From Alkalihalobacillus pseudalcaliphilus (GTDB lineage: Bacteria > Bacillota > Bacilli > Bacillales > Bacillaceae_D), in assembly GCF_028610675.1 (NCBI RefSeq), contig NZ_JAQQWS010000003.1, positions 62,001-126,000 on the forward strand: DNA of 64,000 nt, read 5' to 3'. Under the pieces are notes generated by a model that saw nothing but the letters and a program-made list of their open reading frames with translations, did no database searches and was not told the origin of the DNA. The first letter of the stretch is position 1. Each line of letters starts with the position of its first letter. This document shows, in pieces, positions 1 through 7,743 of the stretch. The position numbers and the translations under genes were made by a program.

Positions 1-94
1 TTTAATATTTCTTTGTCATAATTAATTCGTCACTTCTTCTATAAATCCTTTTATCATTTATCTTACATTTAAGATATTAGGTAATCAGCAGATC

Positions 95-127
95 AAAAAA
101 TGACGAAGCAACAAGATGCTCCGTCAT
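95..127 (-). terminator. Rho-independent terminator for leftward transcript
   Basis: An 11-bp stem with one mismatch (100-110 with 117-127, loop at 111-116) is followed on the minus strand by six T residues (AAAAAA at 95-100 on the plus strand). It lies downstream of the decayed kinase and the RpiR gene, so it fits as the end of that old leftward transcription unit. Confidence 0.6.
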
Positions 128-194
128 CTTAAAGGTAAACTATGCCCTTTTTATGAGAGCTTTTTTTACCTCCCTTATCTCCTCTGAGAAAGCT

Positions 195-395
195 TCACCG
201 CTTACTCTCAGATTCTATTACAATAAACTCATGTTTGACAGATCTATAATTCAGTAATTTCTGAATTTTGGAGCCGGTCATTCATCCTCAAAAACCGATG
301 CTAAAACGTCGCAATCTAACGCATGTAAGACCTACTACATTAATCCCTTTTCCACCAGGTTCATCATGGGTTTTAAGTTGAATTTAAAAAAAATA
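195..395 (-). pseudogene. Decayed fragment of a PfkB-family sugar kinase (1-phosphofructokinase/LacC type)
   Basis: No open gene is left here, but one minus-strand frame still reads like the N-terminal third of a PfkB-family hexose-phosphate kinase. It contains EPGGKGINV, which matches the substrate-binding PGGKGINV motif, then ...FSIGF, two in-frame stops, then MTGSKIQKLLNY and EFIVIESESKR. These line up with the family pattern GFLGG.TG..I...L.....ETR. Both stops fall at positions where the family has Leu and Gly, consistent with point mutations (TTA to TGA, GGA to TGA). The N-terminus and the whole ATP-binding C-terminal half are missing. The fragment lies just downstream of an RpiR regulator in the same direction, so it is probably the remains of that regulator's sugar-catabolic partner. 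The family call rests on motif recognition alone. Confidence 0.6.
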
Positions 396-435
396 GATTT
401 AAGAGCATCGCAACGAAAAGTGATGCCTCATTTAC

Positions 436-466
436 TAAAAAAAGGAGTTGTATTAAACTCCTTTTT
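436..466. terminator. Bidirectional terminator overlapping the end of the RpiR gene
   Basis: The inverted repeat GGAGTT/AACTCC with a short loop is flanked by A-runs and T-runs on both sides (AAAAAAGGAGTT and AACTCCTTTTTT), so it can act in both directions. It overlaps the last codons of the RpiR-type gene. Confidence 0.6.
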
Positions 467-1325
467 TCCTTTTACCTTTAAAACTATCTAATGTTTTCCT
501 TGTGCGATCTAAAAATTGAATCGTTTCGTCATACTCTTTGGAGGCGTAGCACATAAACAGAATATCAATCATATGAAGCTGAGCAATTCTTGACGCTGTT
601 GCTCCACTCCGAAACGTTGACTCATTACCTGCGGTTATATAAAGATTGATGTCAGCTAAGTTCGTGATCGAAGAATTACCATACTTTGAAATACTAATTG
701 TTTGACAGTGGTTCTCTTTAGCAATTTCCAATAGTTTAGTAACCTCTTGTGTGTTTCCGGAAAACGAAATACCGACAATCACATCCTCAGGGCCTTTATT
801 AGCAATGGCTGTGGCTGCAACATGAACATCAGAATAAGAATTGACTTGCTTATTAATTCGCATAAATTTTTGTTCGGCATCTTGTGCGGCAAGATTAGAA
901 GCACCAAAACCAACAAATATGATGGACTTGGCATGAATTAATACCCTCACTGCTTCTTCTAATTGTTCAAACTTCATAATATCGACCGTTTCTTTTAGAG
1001 TTTGTAACGTATTTGCATTAACTTTTGATACGATATTTCTAAAATCCTCATCACGCTCGATATCCCGATTACCTTCCACCGAATCAACCTGTAGGTCACC
1101 AGCAATTCTTAATTTCAATTCTTGAAATCCACTAAATCCTAGTGACTTACATAATCGAATTACAGCGGCACTGCTAGTCTCACTTTTCTCCCCTAAGGTC
1201 ATAGCTGTCATTAAAATGGACTCTTCCGGATTTTTAATTATAAACTGAGCTAGCCTCTGCTCAGATGGCGGTAGACCACTTAACGTATCCTTTAAAATAA
1301 CTAATCCGCCTTTCATATGACTCAT
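453..1325 (-). CDS. RpiR-family (MurR/RpiR) transcriptional regulator with SIS domain
   Basis: A 290-residue one-component regulator. An N-terminal helix-turn-helix domain of the RpiR type (about residues 1-77; IRLCKSLGFSGFQELK is the recognition region) precedes a SIS phosphosugar-binding domain (about 120-250; IIFVGFGASN and GISFSGNTQEV are the sugar-phosphate loops). Family members sense a sugar phosphate and control genes for its uptake or breakdown. An upstream in-frame ATG is rejected because it overlaps the Shine-Dalgarno sequence: GAGGGGG sits 6 nt before the ATG chosen here, which gives MSHMKGG as N-terminus. The neighbours are a decayed PfkB-type kinase downstream and a leftward sugar ABC importer upstream, so it probably controls the importer. 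The true effector is unknown. Confidence 0.85.
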   Translation of the reverse strand: MSHMKGGLVILKDTLSGLPPSEQRLAQFIIKNPEESILMTAMTLGEKSETSSAAVIRLCKSLGFSGFQELKLRIAGDLQVDSVEGNRDIERDEDFRNIVSKVNANTLQTLKETVDIMKFEQLEEAVRVLIHAKSIIFVGFGASNLAAQDAEQKFMRINKQVNSYSDVHVAATAIANKGPEDVIVGISFSGNTQEVTKLLEIAKENHCQTISISKYGNSSITNLADINLYITAGNESTFRSGATASRIAQLHMIDILFMCYASKEYDETIQFLDRTRKTLDSFKGKRKKGV

Positions 1326-1479
1326 CACAATCCCCCTCATTTTAGCTTCGTCAATTCATATGCATTCGCTTCATAAGTTGTTATAACAATTATTTTATCA
1401 TGAAATAAGGAGATAGTCCTATGATTGTCTTGATTAAATGCGGATATTATCAAATTTATAATAGTGATGTTTAATGCAG

Positions 1480-1640
1480 TGACAGTTACCCTAAAGGCGA
1501 TGTGCGGAGCACTGCTCGTCGCTCTCGAAAATCATGCTCCTCACACTTTCTTCTTTGTTAGTGACGAAGTGTTCCGAGCTTCGCCATGTGGATTTTGTAT
1601 GAAAGTGTAACTTAGGAACGTTGGGTTGTGCCTTTAAATT
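1480..1640 (+). repeat. Two copies of the window's dispersed intergenic repeat
   Basis: The 460-nt gap between the RpiR gene and the ABC permease has no credible gene. It holds two diverged direct copies of a repeat seen elsewhere in the window. Copy 1 is around 1484-1506 (AGTTACCCTAAAGGCGATGT, shared exactly with 25813-25832). Copy 2 is at 1592-1635 (TTTTGTATGAAAGTGTAACT followed by a TTGTGCCTTTAAA block). The segment GATGTGCGG...TCGAAAATCATGC recurs near 62672-62710. Confidence 0.65.
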
Positions 1641-1786
1641 TGCTCGTCATTTTGCTTCCTTACGAATTCATTCGACTATTAGGTCATTTCGTTTTCAAAA
1701 ATGGACCAAATACAAAGACCAAATAGTATATTCCCCTTGAGAAATGAGTTGCCCCATTGACTTTCACACAATACAGAACTCAGCAC

Positions 1787-2662
1787 CTACCCTTTTATAG
1801 AACCTGAAGTTGCACTGTTAATAAAGTGCTTCTGCAAGAGAAGGAAGACAATTAAAATCGGAATAAGAGCAATAATCGATCCTGCCGCAACCTCTCGAGT
1901 GCTTGCCTCAAATGCTCCTTCTAACCGATACAACCCTAATGTCAAAGGATACATCGATTGATCCCTTAATATAATCAATGGCCATAAAAAGCTATTCCAA
2001 GCAGCAATGAAACTTAAAATGCCAAGAGTTGCCATCATTGGTTTGACCATCGGCAACAAAATGTTGAACCATATTTGAAAAACATGGGCTCCATCAATGA
2101 CAGCAGATTCCTCGATTTCTCTTGGAATCGATAAAAACGCTTGTCTCATTAAAAATATACCAAAAGCATTCACGGCTGTCGGAAAAATAACCCCTGCAAA
2201 TGTTCCGACTAAGTTCAGTTCATTAAGTATTAAATAAATAGGAATCATCGTCGCTTCAGTCGGAATCATCATTGTAGCAATGATGATAATAAAGACCAAT
2301 TTCTTCCCTCTAAAATTCATTCGAGCCAATGGAAAACCAGCTAACGTAGCGATAACAATAGGTAACAATACACCAAATGATGTAATGATGACACTATTCC
2401 ACAAATAAAGAGGAATCGGTAATGTAGTCCACACTTGTATGAAGTTATTAAATGTAAAGTCACTTGGAATAAAAGAAGGAGGCATCGTAAATAAAGACTC
2501 ATTAGGTCCTTTAAATGCCGTCGAAACCGTCCATACAAATGGAATAATCGTAAACAACGCGATACAGGTTAATAAAAAATAAGACACAACATGACGTTTA
2601 AAATGTAACTTCTGATAAAATCTAGTTTTTTTATGAAGGTCTTTACTTAATTTTGGCTCCAC
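1787..2662 (-). CDS. Carbohydrate ABC transporter permease, MalG/AraQ type
   Basis: A 291-residue inner-membrane subunit of a CUT1-type sugar importer with about six hydrophobic segments. The cytoplasmic EAA loop that docks the ATPase is visible near residue 190 (EIEESAVIDGAHVFQIW, then LP). The start is GTG. The stop TAG of the preceding permease gene and this GTG share one base (TAGTG), so translation is coupled. It pairs with the adjacent MalF-type permease and the binding lipoprotein. No ATP-binding subunit is present in the cluster, as is common in Bacillus, where one MsmX-type ATPase serves several importers. The substrate cannot be read from the sequence. Confidence 0.88.
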   Translation of the reverse strand: MEPKLSKDLHKKTRFYQKLHFKRHVVSYFLLTCIALFTIIPFVWTVSTAFKGPNESLFTMPPSFIPSDFTFNNFIQVWTTLPIPLYLWNSVIITSFGVLLPIVIATLAGFPLARMNFRGKKLVFIIIIATMMIPTEATMIPIYLILNELNLVGTFAGVIFPTAVNAFGIFLMRQAFLSIPREIEESAVIDGAHVFQIWFNILLPMVKPMMATLGILSFIAAWNSFLWPLIILRDQSMYPLTLGLYRLEGAFEASTREVAAGSIIALIPILIVFLLLQKHFINSATSGSIKG

Positions 2663-3528
2663 TAAACTCGTCCCTCCCCTTTTTTGTCCTGAATTTTCAT
2701 ATTCACTAACGTGATTAGTAAAATAATCACAAACAATACCGTTGCAATCGCACTAGCATAACCGAAATTAATCTGCTCAAATGCTTCTTGGAAGACTAAA
2801 TAAACAAGTGTCGTAGTCGCATTCACGGGTCCGCCTCCGGTCATAACAAGCATTAAAGTAAATTCCTTAAATGCTCCCATCGTTGAAATGACACTGACAA
2901 AAAAGATAATCGGTTTCATAGCTGGAATCGTAATACTCCACTGCTTCCTCCCAAAGCCCGCTCCGTCCATTTCTGCGGCCTCATATAACTCATTCGAAAC
3001 AGATTGTAACCCAGCTAAATAAATCAACATGTAATACCCTAAGCCTTGCCAAACTGTAACGATAGCGACCGAAATCATTGCCATACTAGAGCTCGTTAAC
3101 CAACTGACCGGTCCAACACCAATTAAGCTGAATAAAAAGTTAAAAATGCCATCTGTTGCAAACATCCACTTCCATAGTAGAGCCGTAATAACAACGGAAA
3201 CAAGCACAGGGAAATAAAAAGAAAGCCGATAAAGTTTAATACCTACTAGTTTTTGATTAACAAGAACGGCTAAAAATAAAGAAAAAATCGTAATAGCCGG
3301 TGTTACTAATATCCAATATAAAAATGTATTTTTTAAAGCCGTCCAAAATTTACTATCACCAAATAGAGCTTGAAAATTTTCTATCCCTACCCATTGCGGT
3401 GGACTAAATACGTTATAATCAGTAAAGCCAAGATAGATGACCCAAAATATTGGAATAATACTAAATACAAGCAACAATAATAATGCAGGTAATAAAAATA
3501 GCCATGCATGCCATGCTCTGTAAATCAT
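2662..3528 (-). CDS. Carbohydrate ABC transporter permease, MalF/UgpA type
   Basis: A 288-residue permease with an N-terminal signal-anchor-like segment (AWLFLLPALLLLLVFSIIP) and about six membrane spans. The EAA loop reads ELYEAAEMDGAGFGRKQW, close to residue 190-205, as in UgpA/LacF-like subunits. It overlaps the next gene by one base. A strong intergenic hairpin separates it from the upstream binding-protein gene, which probably lets the binding protein be made in excess. It is the partner of the MalG-type permease in the same operon. Confidence 0.88.
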   Translation of the reverse strand: MIYRAWHAWLFLLPALLLLLVFSIIPIFWVIYLGFTDYNVFSPPQWVGIENFQALFGDSKFWTALKNTFLYWILVTPAITIFSLFLAVLVNQKLVGIKLYRLSFYFPVLVSVVITALLWKWMFATDGIFNFLFSLIGVGPVSWLTSSSMAMISVAIVTVWQGLGYYMLIYLAGLQSVSNELYEAAEMDGAGFGRKQWSITIPAMKPIIFFVSVISTMGAFKEFTLMLVMTGGGPVNATTTLVYLVFQEAFEQINFGYASAIATVLFVIILLITLVNMKIQDKKGEGRV

Positions 3529-3557
3529 ATTCGCACCTCAAATCCCCTAAAATATAG

Positions 3558-3615
3558 AAAAGGTCAGAGTATGCACAAGAGTATGCCTCATACTCTTATA
3601 CATAGCCGACCTTTT
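3558..3615. terminator. Intercistronic hairpin between binding-protein and permease genes
   Basis: A two-level inverted repeat: outer arms AAAAGGTC (3558-3565) and GACCTTTT (3608-3615), inner arms AAGAGTATG and CATACTCTT. It could act as a partial terminator or as a 3' stabiliser of the lipoprotein message. This is a common layout in ABC operons where the binding protein is needed in excess. Confidence 0.6.
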
Positions 3616-3628
3616 CGCACTGATTTCA

Positions 3629-4903
3629 TTAGTTTAAAATATCGTTCACACGTGCCTCAGCATCGTCTAATGCTTGTTGTGGGTCTTTACCGTTGATTAG
3701 CATTTCCACGTACTCTTCATTCAAAATCGTATTAATTTGATTCGCATTTTCAATCGGAGGTGCCATATCCACGGCTTGATCCATAGATAATGCCGATAAA
3801 TAACGACCTTTTTCTTCTGGATCATCAGAATCCTCTCCCGCAAAGAAGAATTCATCTTCAGCTGCCTCAGCGTTACCAGGTAAAATCGCAGCTAACGTCG
3901 CAAATTCAAGTTGGTTTTTAGGATTTGTAATAAATTCAACAAAGGCTACCGCCACATCTTTGTGGTCACTCTGATTAGATATAACTAGATTTTGAATAGC
4001 TGAGTACATCGTTCCGGCATCACCTATAAATCCAGGTGCGGCTTCAGAAATCTCGTAAATGGCTGGGGCTGAATCCTCAATTTGACGATAAAGCTGAGGA
4101 CCTGAAGACCACCAAGCTAATCGACCATCTGCATACCATTCACGAGCCAAACTATTATCTAATAAAATATCATCTGGGATTAATCCTTTTTCATGATAAG
4201 CTTTACGTTCTTCCAGTAACTCTAATGCACGAGGCGTGTTAAATGCAGCTTCACTACCGTCTTCTGTCACTAAATCGATACCCATGGTTGGAAATAGTAT
4301 CCATAAATCTTGCCATGCAGTTGTTGTATAAGCCCCACCAATTGCTCCTGTTTTCTCATAAATAACTTCTGACATTTCCCAAGCCTCTTCTATCGTCGCC
4401 GGTGGTTCCTTAAAGCCAGCCTCAGCTAAGATTTCTTGATTGTACAAGACTCCACCAGAAGTATAATACCAAGGAACCGCATAGGAAGTGCCTAACACTT
4501 CACCAGAACTCCACAATCCTTCAGGATAAGTGCTTTTAAAATCAGCAGCTGCTTCATCCATGTCTAATAAAGCTCCGACTCCTGCTAATTTCTTCGTGAA
4601 GCGCGGATTTAAGTTCACGACATCAGCCATATTGCCACCAGATGCCTCCGTTAACGTTTTTTGTTCAATTTGGGCTGCTGGGACATCCTCCCATCTCACT
4701 GTTGCATGTGGGTGTTCCTTCTCAAATTCTTCAATCATCCCCATAATGTAATCGTCAAATGTTGGGCTTAGTTCCATCGTATTAAAGACGATCTCACCTG
4801 AGAGTTCTCCATCACTCCCCCCATCATCTGAACTATCGGTACTACAGGCTACCATTGCTGTAAATGAAATAAGTGTAACAAAACCAATTATTAGCTTTTT
4901 CAC
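3629..4903 (-). CDS. Extracellular sugar-binding lipoprotein (SBP family 1)
   Basis: A 424-residue solute-binding protein and the first gene of the sugar importer operon. The N-terminus is a lipoprotein signal ending in FTAMVAC, so the mature protein starts at Cys20 and is anchored to the outer face of the membrane. A Ser/Asp/Gly-rich linker follows, then a family-1 sugar-binding fold (IVFNTMELSP near the start, EEAWEMSEVIYEKTG, EFITNPKNQLEFATL near the C-terminal third). A sigma-A-like promoter is visible 70-98 nt upstream. The hydrophilic, acidic mature protein suits a halotolerant or alkaliphilic host. The sugar is unknown; the neighbouring RpiR gene and PfkB-type kinase fragment hint at a hexose or its derivative. 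Confidence 0.87.
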   Translation of the reverse strand: MKKLIIGFVTLISFTAMVACSTDSSDDGGSDGELSGEIVFNTMELSPTFDDYIMGMIEEFEKEHPHATVRWEDVPAAQIEQKTLTEASGGNMADVVNLNPRFTKKLAGVGALLDMDEAAADFKSTYPEGLWSSGEVLGTSYAVPWYYTSGGVLYNQEILAEAGFKEPPATIEEAWEMSEVIYEKTGAIGGAYTTTAWQDLWILFPTMGIDLVTEDGSEAAFNTPRALELLEERKAYHEKGLIPDDILLDNSLAREWYADGRLAWWSSGPQLYRQIEDSAPAIYEISEAAPGFIGDAGTMYSAIQNLVISNQSDHKDVAVAFVEFITNPKNQLEFATLAAILPGNAEAAEDEFFFAGEDSDDPEEKGRYLSALSMDQAVDMAPPIENANQINTILNEEYVEMLINGKDPQQALDDAEARVNDILN

Positions 4904-4972
4904 AGTAAAACCTCCTCCTAATCCCTAAAAAATAGTTTGTAAAAATTATGTAAATGTTCAAAATATAATTTC

Positions 4973-5001
4973 ATCATATATATTAAAGTTTTAAAAATCA
5001 A
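4973..5001 (-). promoter_or_regulatory. Sigma-A promoter of the sugar ABC operon
   Basis: On the minus strand TTGATT (4996-5001) and TATGAT (4973-4978) are separated by exactly 17 nt, upstream of the binding-lipoprotein gene. The surrounding 300 nt (4904-5222) is very AT-rich and holds no gene. Confidence 0.5.
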
Positions 5002-5222
5002 CACTATTGTAAAATTTTATTTCAACAAATTCAAAAAATATATTACTATCTTCTTGTCCATATAACGATATCAACAGTTACTTACATAATAAAATCTAAA
5101 TTAATTAAAATAATATTTTAAAATGAACTGACCCATATTACTTCTTTATCTACTAAATATAAAGATTTTTCTTGTGATATAGTTATAATAAATCTTATAA
5201 CAAGAAATGAGGAGATTGATAT

Positions 5223-5666
5223 ATGCCCCTATATTTTGCCTATGGAAGTTGCATGGATGTTCAAGATATCGCTCGAGATGTAGAGAAAGCTAGATTCGTA
5301 GGACCCGCCAAGTTAGAGAACTACCGACTTGCTTTTACAAAATATTCTAAAAATAGGCAAGGTGGTGTAGCCGATATCGTTAAATCTGAAGGTGGCTCTT
5401 TAGAGGGTGTTGTCTTTGAGGTTCCTAATTTTATCGCCCTTGACTACCGTGAAGGAGCTCCCACATTTTATGAGAGAATAAACGTTTCTGTCTTTCTTTA
5501 TCAGGTAAAAAAATGGCTCAATGTCTCTACTTATACAGTCGTTCATAAAGAAGCAACTGAAATTAAACCGGGTGACTACTATGCTTCACTCATCTTAAAC
5601 GGAGCTAAAGTTTTAACGTCCGAATACCAAAGACATCTCAAGAAACAGCTAGAATCATTCCATTAA
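5223..5666 (+). CDS. Gamma-glutamylcyclotransferase-like (GGCT/AIG2 fold) protein
   Basis: A 147-residue cytoplasmic protein of the GGCT-like superfamily. The N-terminal YFAYGSCMD is the family's substrate-binding YGSxMd loop. EGVVFEVP follows around residues 58-66. DYREGAPTFYERI (about 78-90) carries the conserved acidic residue used as catalytic base. Family enzymes open or cyclise gamma-glutamyl amines, but many bacterial members have no proven substrate. ATG is preceded by GAGGAG. It appears to be transcribed alone, with a -10-like TATAAT at 5184-5189 but no clear -35. Confidence 0.8.
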   Translation: MPLYFAYGSCMDVQDIARDVEKARFVGPAKLENYRLAFTKYSKNRQGGVADIVKSEGGSLEGVVFEVPNFIALDYREGAPTFYERINVSVFLYQVKKWLNVSTYTVVHKEATEIKPGDYYASLILNGAKVLTSEYQRHLKKQLESFH

Positions 5667-5775
5667 TCCCCCCATAAATCATACAATTTTATCCTTTCTT
5701 TACAATAAAACTACATTCTATTTACATTGCTCTTGTAAGCTTTTTATAGGCTAAAAGCATCAGGAGGAATGAAGG

Positions 5776-7434
5776 GTGAAATTAACATTACATACACGGT
5801 TATTGACTATTTTTTTATTACTTCTATTAATATCTACTTCGATTGTTGGGATAAGCTCTTATAAAAAAGCTGAAGATTTAGCTGTAACGATGGCTGAAAA
5901 TCAGCTTTTACGAGAGGCTGATTTAATTCAATATATAGCACAGAATTTAAATTTTGTTTATATCAGTGACCATGACTATTTCACGCAGCAGCTTGAAATA
6001 AATATACGAAATCAACAAAACAAACTTACTGACAATCAACTACCAACTGAATTTGCCTATATGGTTGATGGGGTTATTAAACCATTTCAAGTTAGTGAAC
6101 ATACGCTACCTACTATACCTGAAGTCATAAAAGAACAAATAGAAACAGAACGTCAAGGGCTTTTGCACACATCTATTGATGGCCAAGATCTTACAATTAC
6201 GTATAAGCAACTTCCTGAGATTGATGGGACATATATCATGCTCACTCAATCTGATTCTTATATGGAGCCTGTGTCTCAGATTGCAACGTTTTCTGTCATT
6301 ATGATTATGATTAGTTTTCTCATCGCTGCTGTAACAGTTCATTTTTTTGTACGTTCTATGACGAAACCACTACTAAGTCTTCGCTCTGTTATGAAAAACG
6401 CCCGAACAGGTTATTTAGAACGTGTTCACTCGCAAGTGTCCAAGATTCCTGAGATACGTTCTTTACAAAATAGCTATAATGACATGATTGTCCAAATAAG
6501 CGAGCTGATTTCAGAGTTGACGAGTACGACAACTGAACTTGATGGTAATAGTCAACAGCTAAAGAAGTCAGCTAATGAAACATTATCATCCAGTCAGCAA
6601 TTATTAGCAGCGATCCACACCGTCCAATCAGGTGCAGAACAAACGGCTATTAGCTCTCAAGAAAATGTCCACAGACTTCTCGATACGAAAACGAAGTTGC
6701 ATAATATGGATGTGCAAATGAAACAAGTGGGAATGAGTTCTGTCGAAATGACTTTACAAGCGAACAGCGGCAATGAAAACATGTCCGAGCTTTTATTTTT
6801 TATTGAGGAATTGATGAAGGATTTCCAACAGTTTACCGAAACGATGTTAGACGTAAAGCAACATTCTAATTCGATCACATCCAATATTACGGTTATTGAA
6901 AAAATCACAGAGCAAACGAAATTACTCGCTCTTAATGCATCCATTGAAGCAGCACGCTCAAGTAAAGAGGGACATGGTTTTTCTGTCGTTGCTAAGGAAA
7001 TACGAAGTCTTGCTGAACAATCAACGACTTCTACTCAACAGATCACCTCAATGACTGCTAATATGGAGAGAATAACAACCTTAGCTAGCGATCACTGTTA
7101 CAACATTTTGAAAAAAGTAGAAACAAGCAAAACGAAGACGGTACAAACGCAAGGCTCTTTTTCAAAGCTCATTCATGAAATAAAACAAGTTAATGAGCAG
7201 CTCAGGCAAGCTGAAAATGCCTACGAGCAAATTCAACACGTATTACCAAAGCTAGAAGCACAAGCAGAGTCATTATCTTCAATTTCCCAAGAAACAAATG
7301 CAAGTGCTGAGGATATGTTAAAGATTAGCGAGCACTCGCTTGAATTAGCTAATACGAATAAACAAATTGGTTTTAAATTAGAAAAACAAGCACAATTACT
7401 TTTAAAATTAACAAAAAGCTACAAGCACCAATAA
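5776..7434 (+). CDS. Methyl-accepting chemotaxis protein
   Basis: A 552-residue transmembrane chemoreceptor. The first membrane segment is at about residues 8-24 and the second at about 172-195, enclosing a ~150-residue extracellular sensor domain that I do not recognise. A HAMP linker follows (TKPLLSLRSVMKNARTGYLE), then a long coiled-coil signalling domain. The conserved hairpin tip is present: EQTKLLALNASIEAARS followed by GFSVVAKEIRSLAEQS, which contacts CheA and CheW. The start is GTG, 8 nt after AGGAGG; a nearby ATG is out of frame. The ligand is unknown. No other chemotaxis gene is in the window. Confidence 0.92.
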   Translation: MKLTLHTRLLTIFLLLLLISTSIVGISSYKKAEDLAVTMAENQLLREADLIQYIAQNLNFVYISDHDYFTQQLEINIRNQQNKLTDNQLPTEFAYMVDGVIKPFQVSEHTLPTIPEVIKEQIETERQGLLHTSIDGQDLTITYKQLPEIDGTYIMLTQSDSYMEPVSQIATFSVIMIMISFLIAAVTVHFFVRSMTKPLLSLRSVMKNARTGYLERVHSQVSKIPEIRSLQNSYNDMIVQISELISELTSTTTELDGNSQQLKKSANETLSSSQQLLAAIHTVQSGAEQTAISSQENVHRLLDTKTKLHNMDVQMKQVGMSSVEMTLQANSGNENMSELLFFIEELMKDFQQFTETMLDVKQHSNSITSNITVIEKITEQTKLLALNASIEAARSSKEGHGFSVVAKEIRSLAEQSTTSTQQITSMTANMERITTLASDHCYNILKKVETSKTKTVQTQGSFSKLIHEIKQVNEQLRQAENAYEQIQHVLPKLEAQAESLSSISQETNASAEDMLKISEHSLELANTNKQIGFKLEKQAQLLLKLTKSYKHQ

Positions 7435-7480
7435 TTATTGGTTGAATGTTGCATAAGTGCAGCGGGATTCACAGCAAAGT

Positions 7481-7513
7481 TTTGGCTCATAGCTTTTGTG
7501 CTATGAGCCAAAA
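7481..7513. terminator. Terminator after the chemoreceptor gene
   Basis: A perfect 13-bp stem (TTTGGCTCATAGC with GCTATGAGCCAAA, loop TTTTGT). A-runs and T-runs flank both arms, so it can serve the rightward chemoreceptor and the leftward small gene that ends at 7535. Confidence 0.7.
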
Positions 7514-7534
7514 AACGTAAGTGTTTATCATTTA

Positions 7535-7675
7535 TTACTTCTTACCATCGTTTAACCGTCTTGCCTCTTCAGAGCTTGACATTTTTGTCGCCCCTTTATA
7601 ACGCAAGCCAACATCGCGATCAGATTCAACTTTACCGCTTTCCCGTAACTTTTTTTCTTGTCGGTCTCTTCCCAA
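7535..7675 (-). CDS. ypzI: Small YpzI-like protein (46 aa)
   Basis: A short minus-strand gene starting with TTG, 8 nt after a strong AGGAGG. It encodes a very hydrophilic 46-residue protein beginning MGRDRQEKKLRESGKVESDR and ending EEARRLNDGKK. The pattern MGxDRQEKKL...VESDRD....YxGAT matches what I recall of the YpzI family of small Bacillus proteins, whose function is unknown. It lies between the chemoreceptor terminator and selO and reads in the selO direction, with 68 nt between them. The coding call is supported by the ribosome binding site and composition; the family name is from memory. Confidence 0.65.
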   Translation of the reverse strand: MGRDRQEKKLRESGKVESDRDVGLRYKGATKMSSSEEARRLNDGKK

Positions 7676-7743
7676 TTTACACACCTCCTACTGTTAAGTT
7701 GAGGTTATGTCCATTGATTTATTCATATGATGAGTCTATAAGC

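Noticed and set aside
747..941. 64-codon plus-strand ORF with several cysteines
   Set aside because: Fully antisense inside the RpiR regulator gene and without a ribosome binding site.
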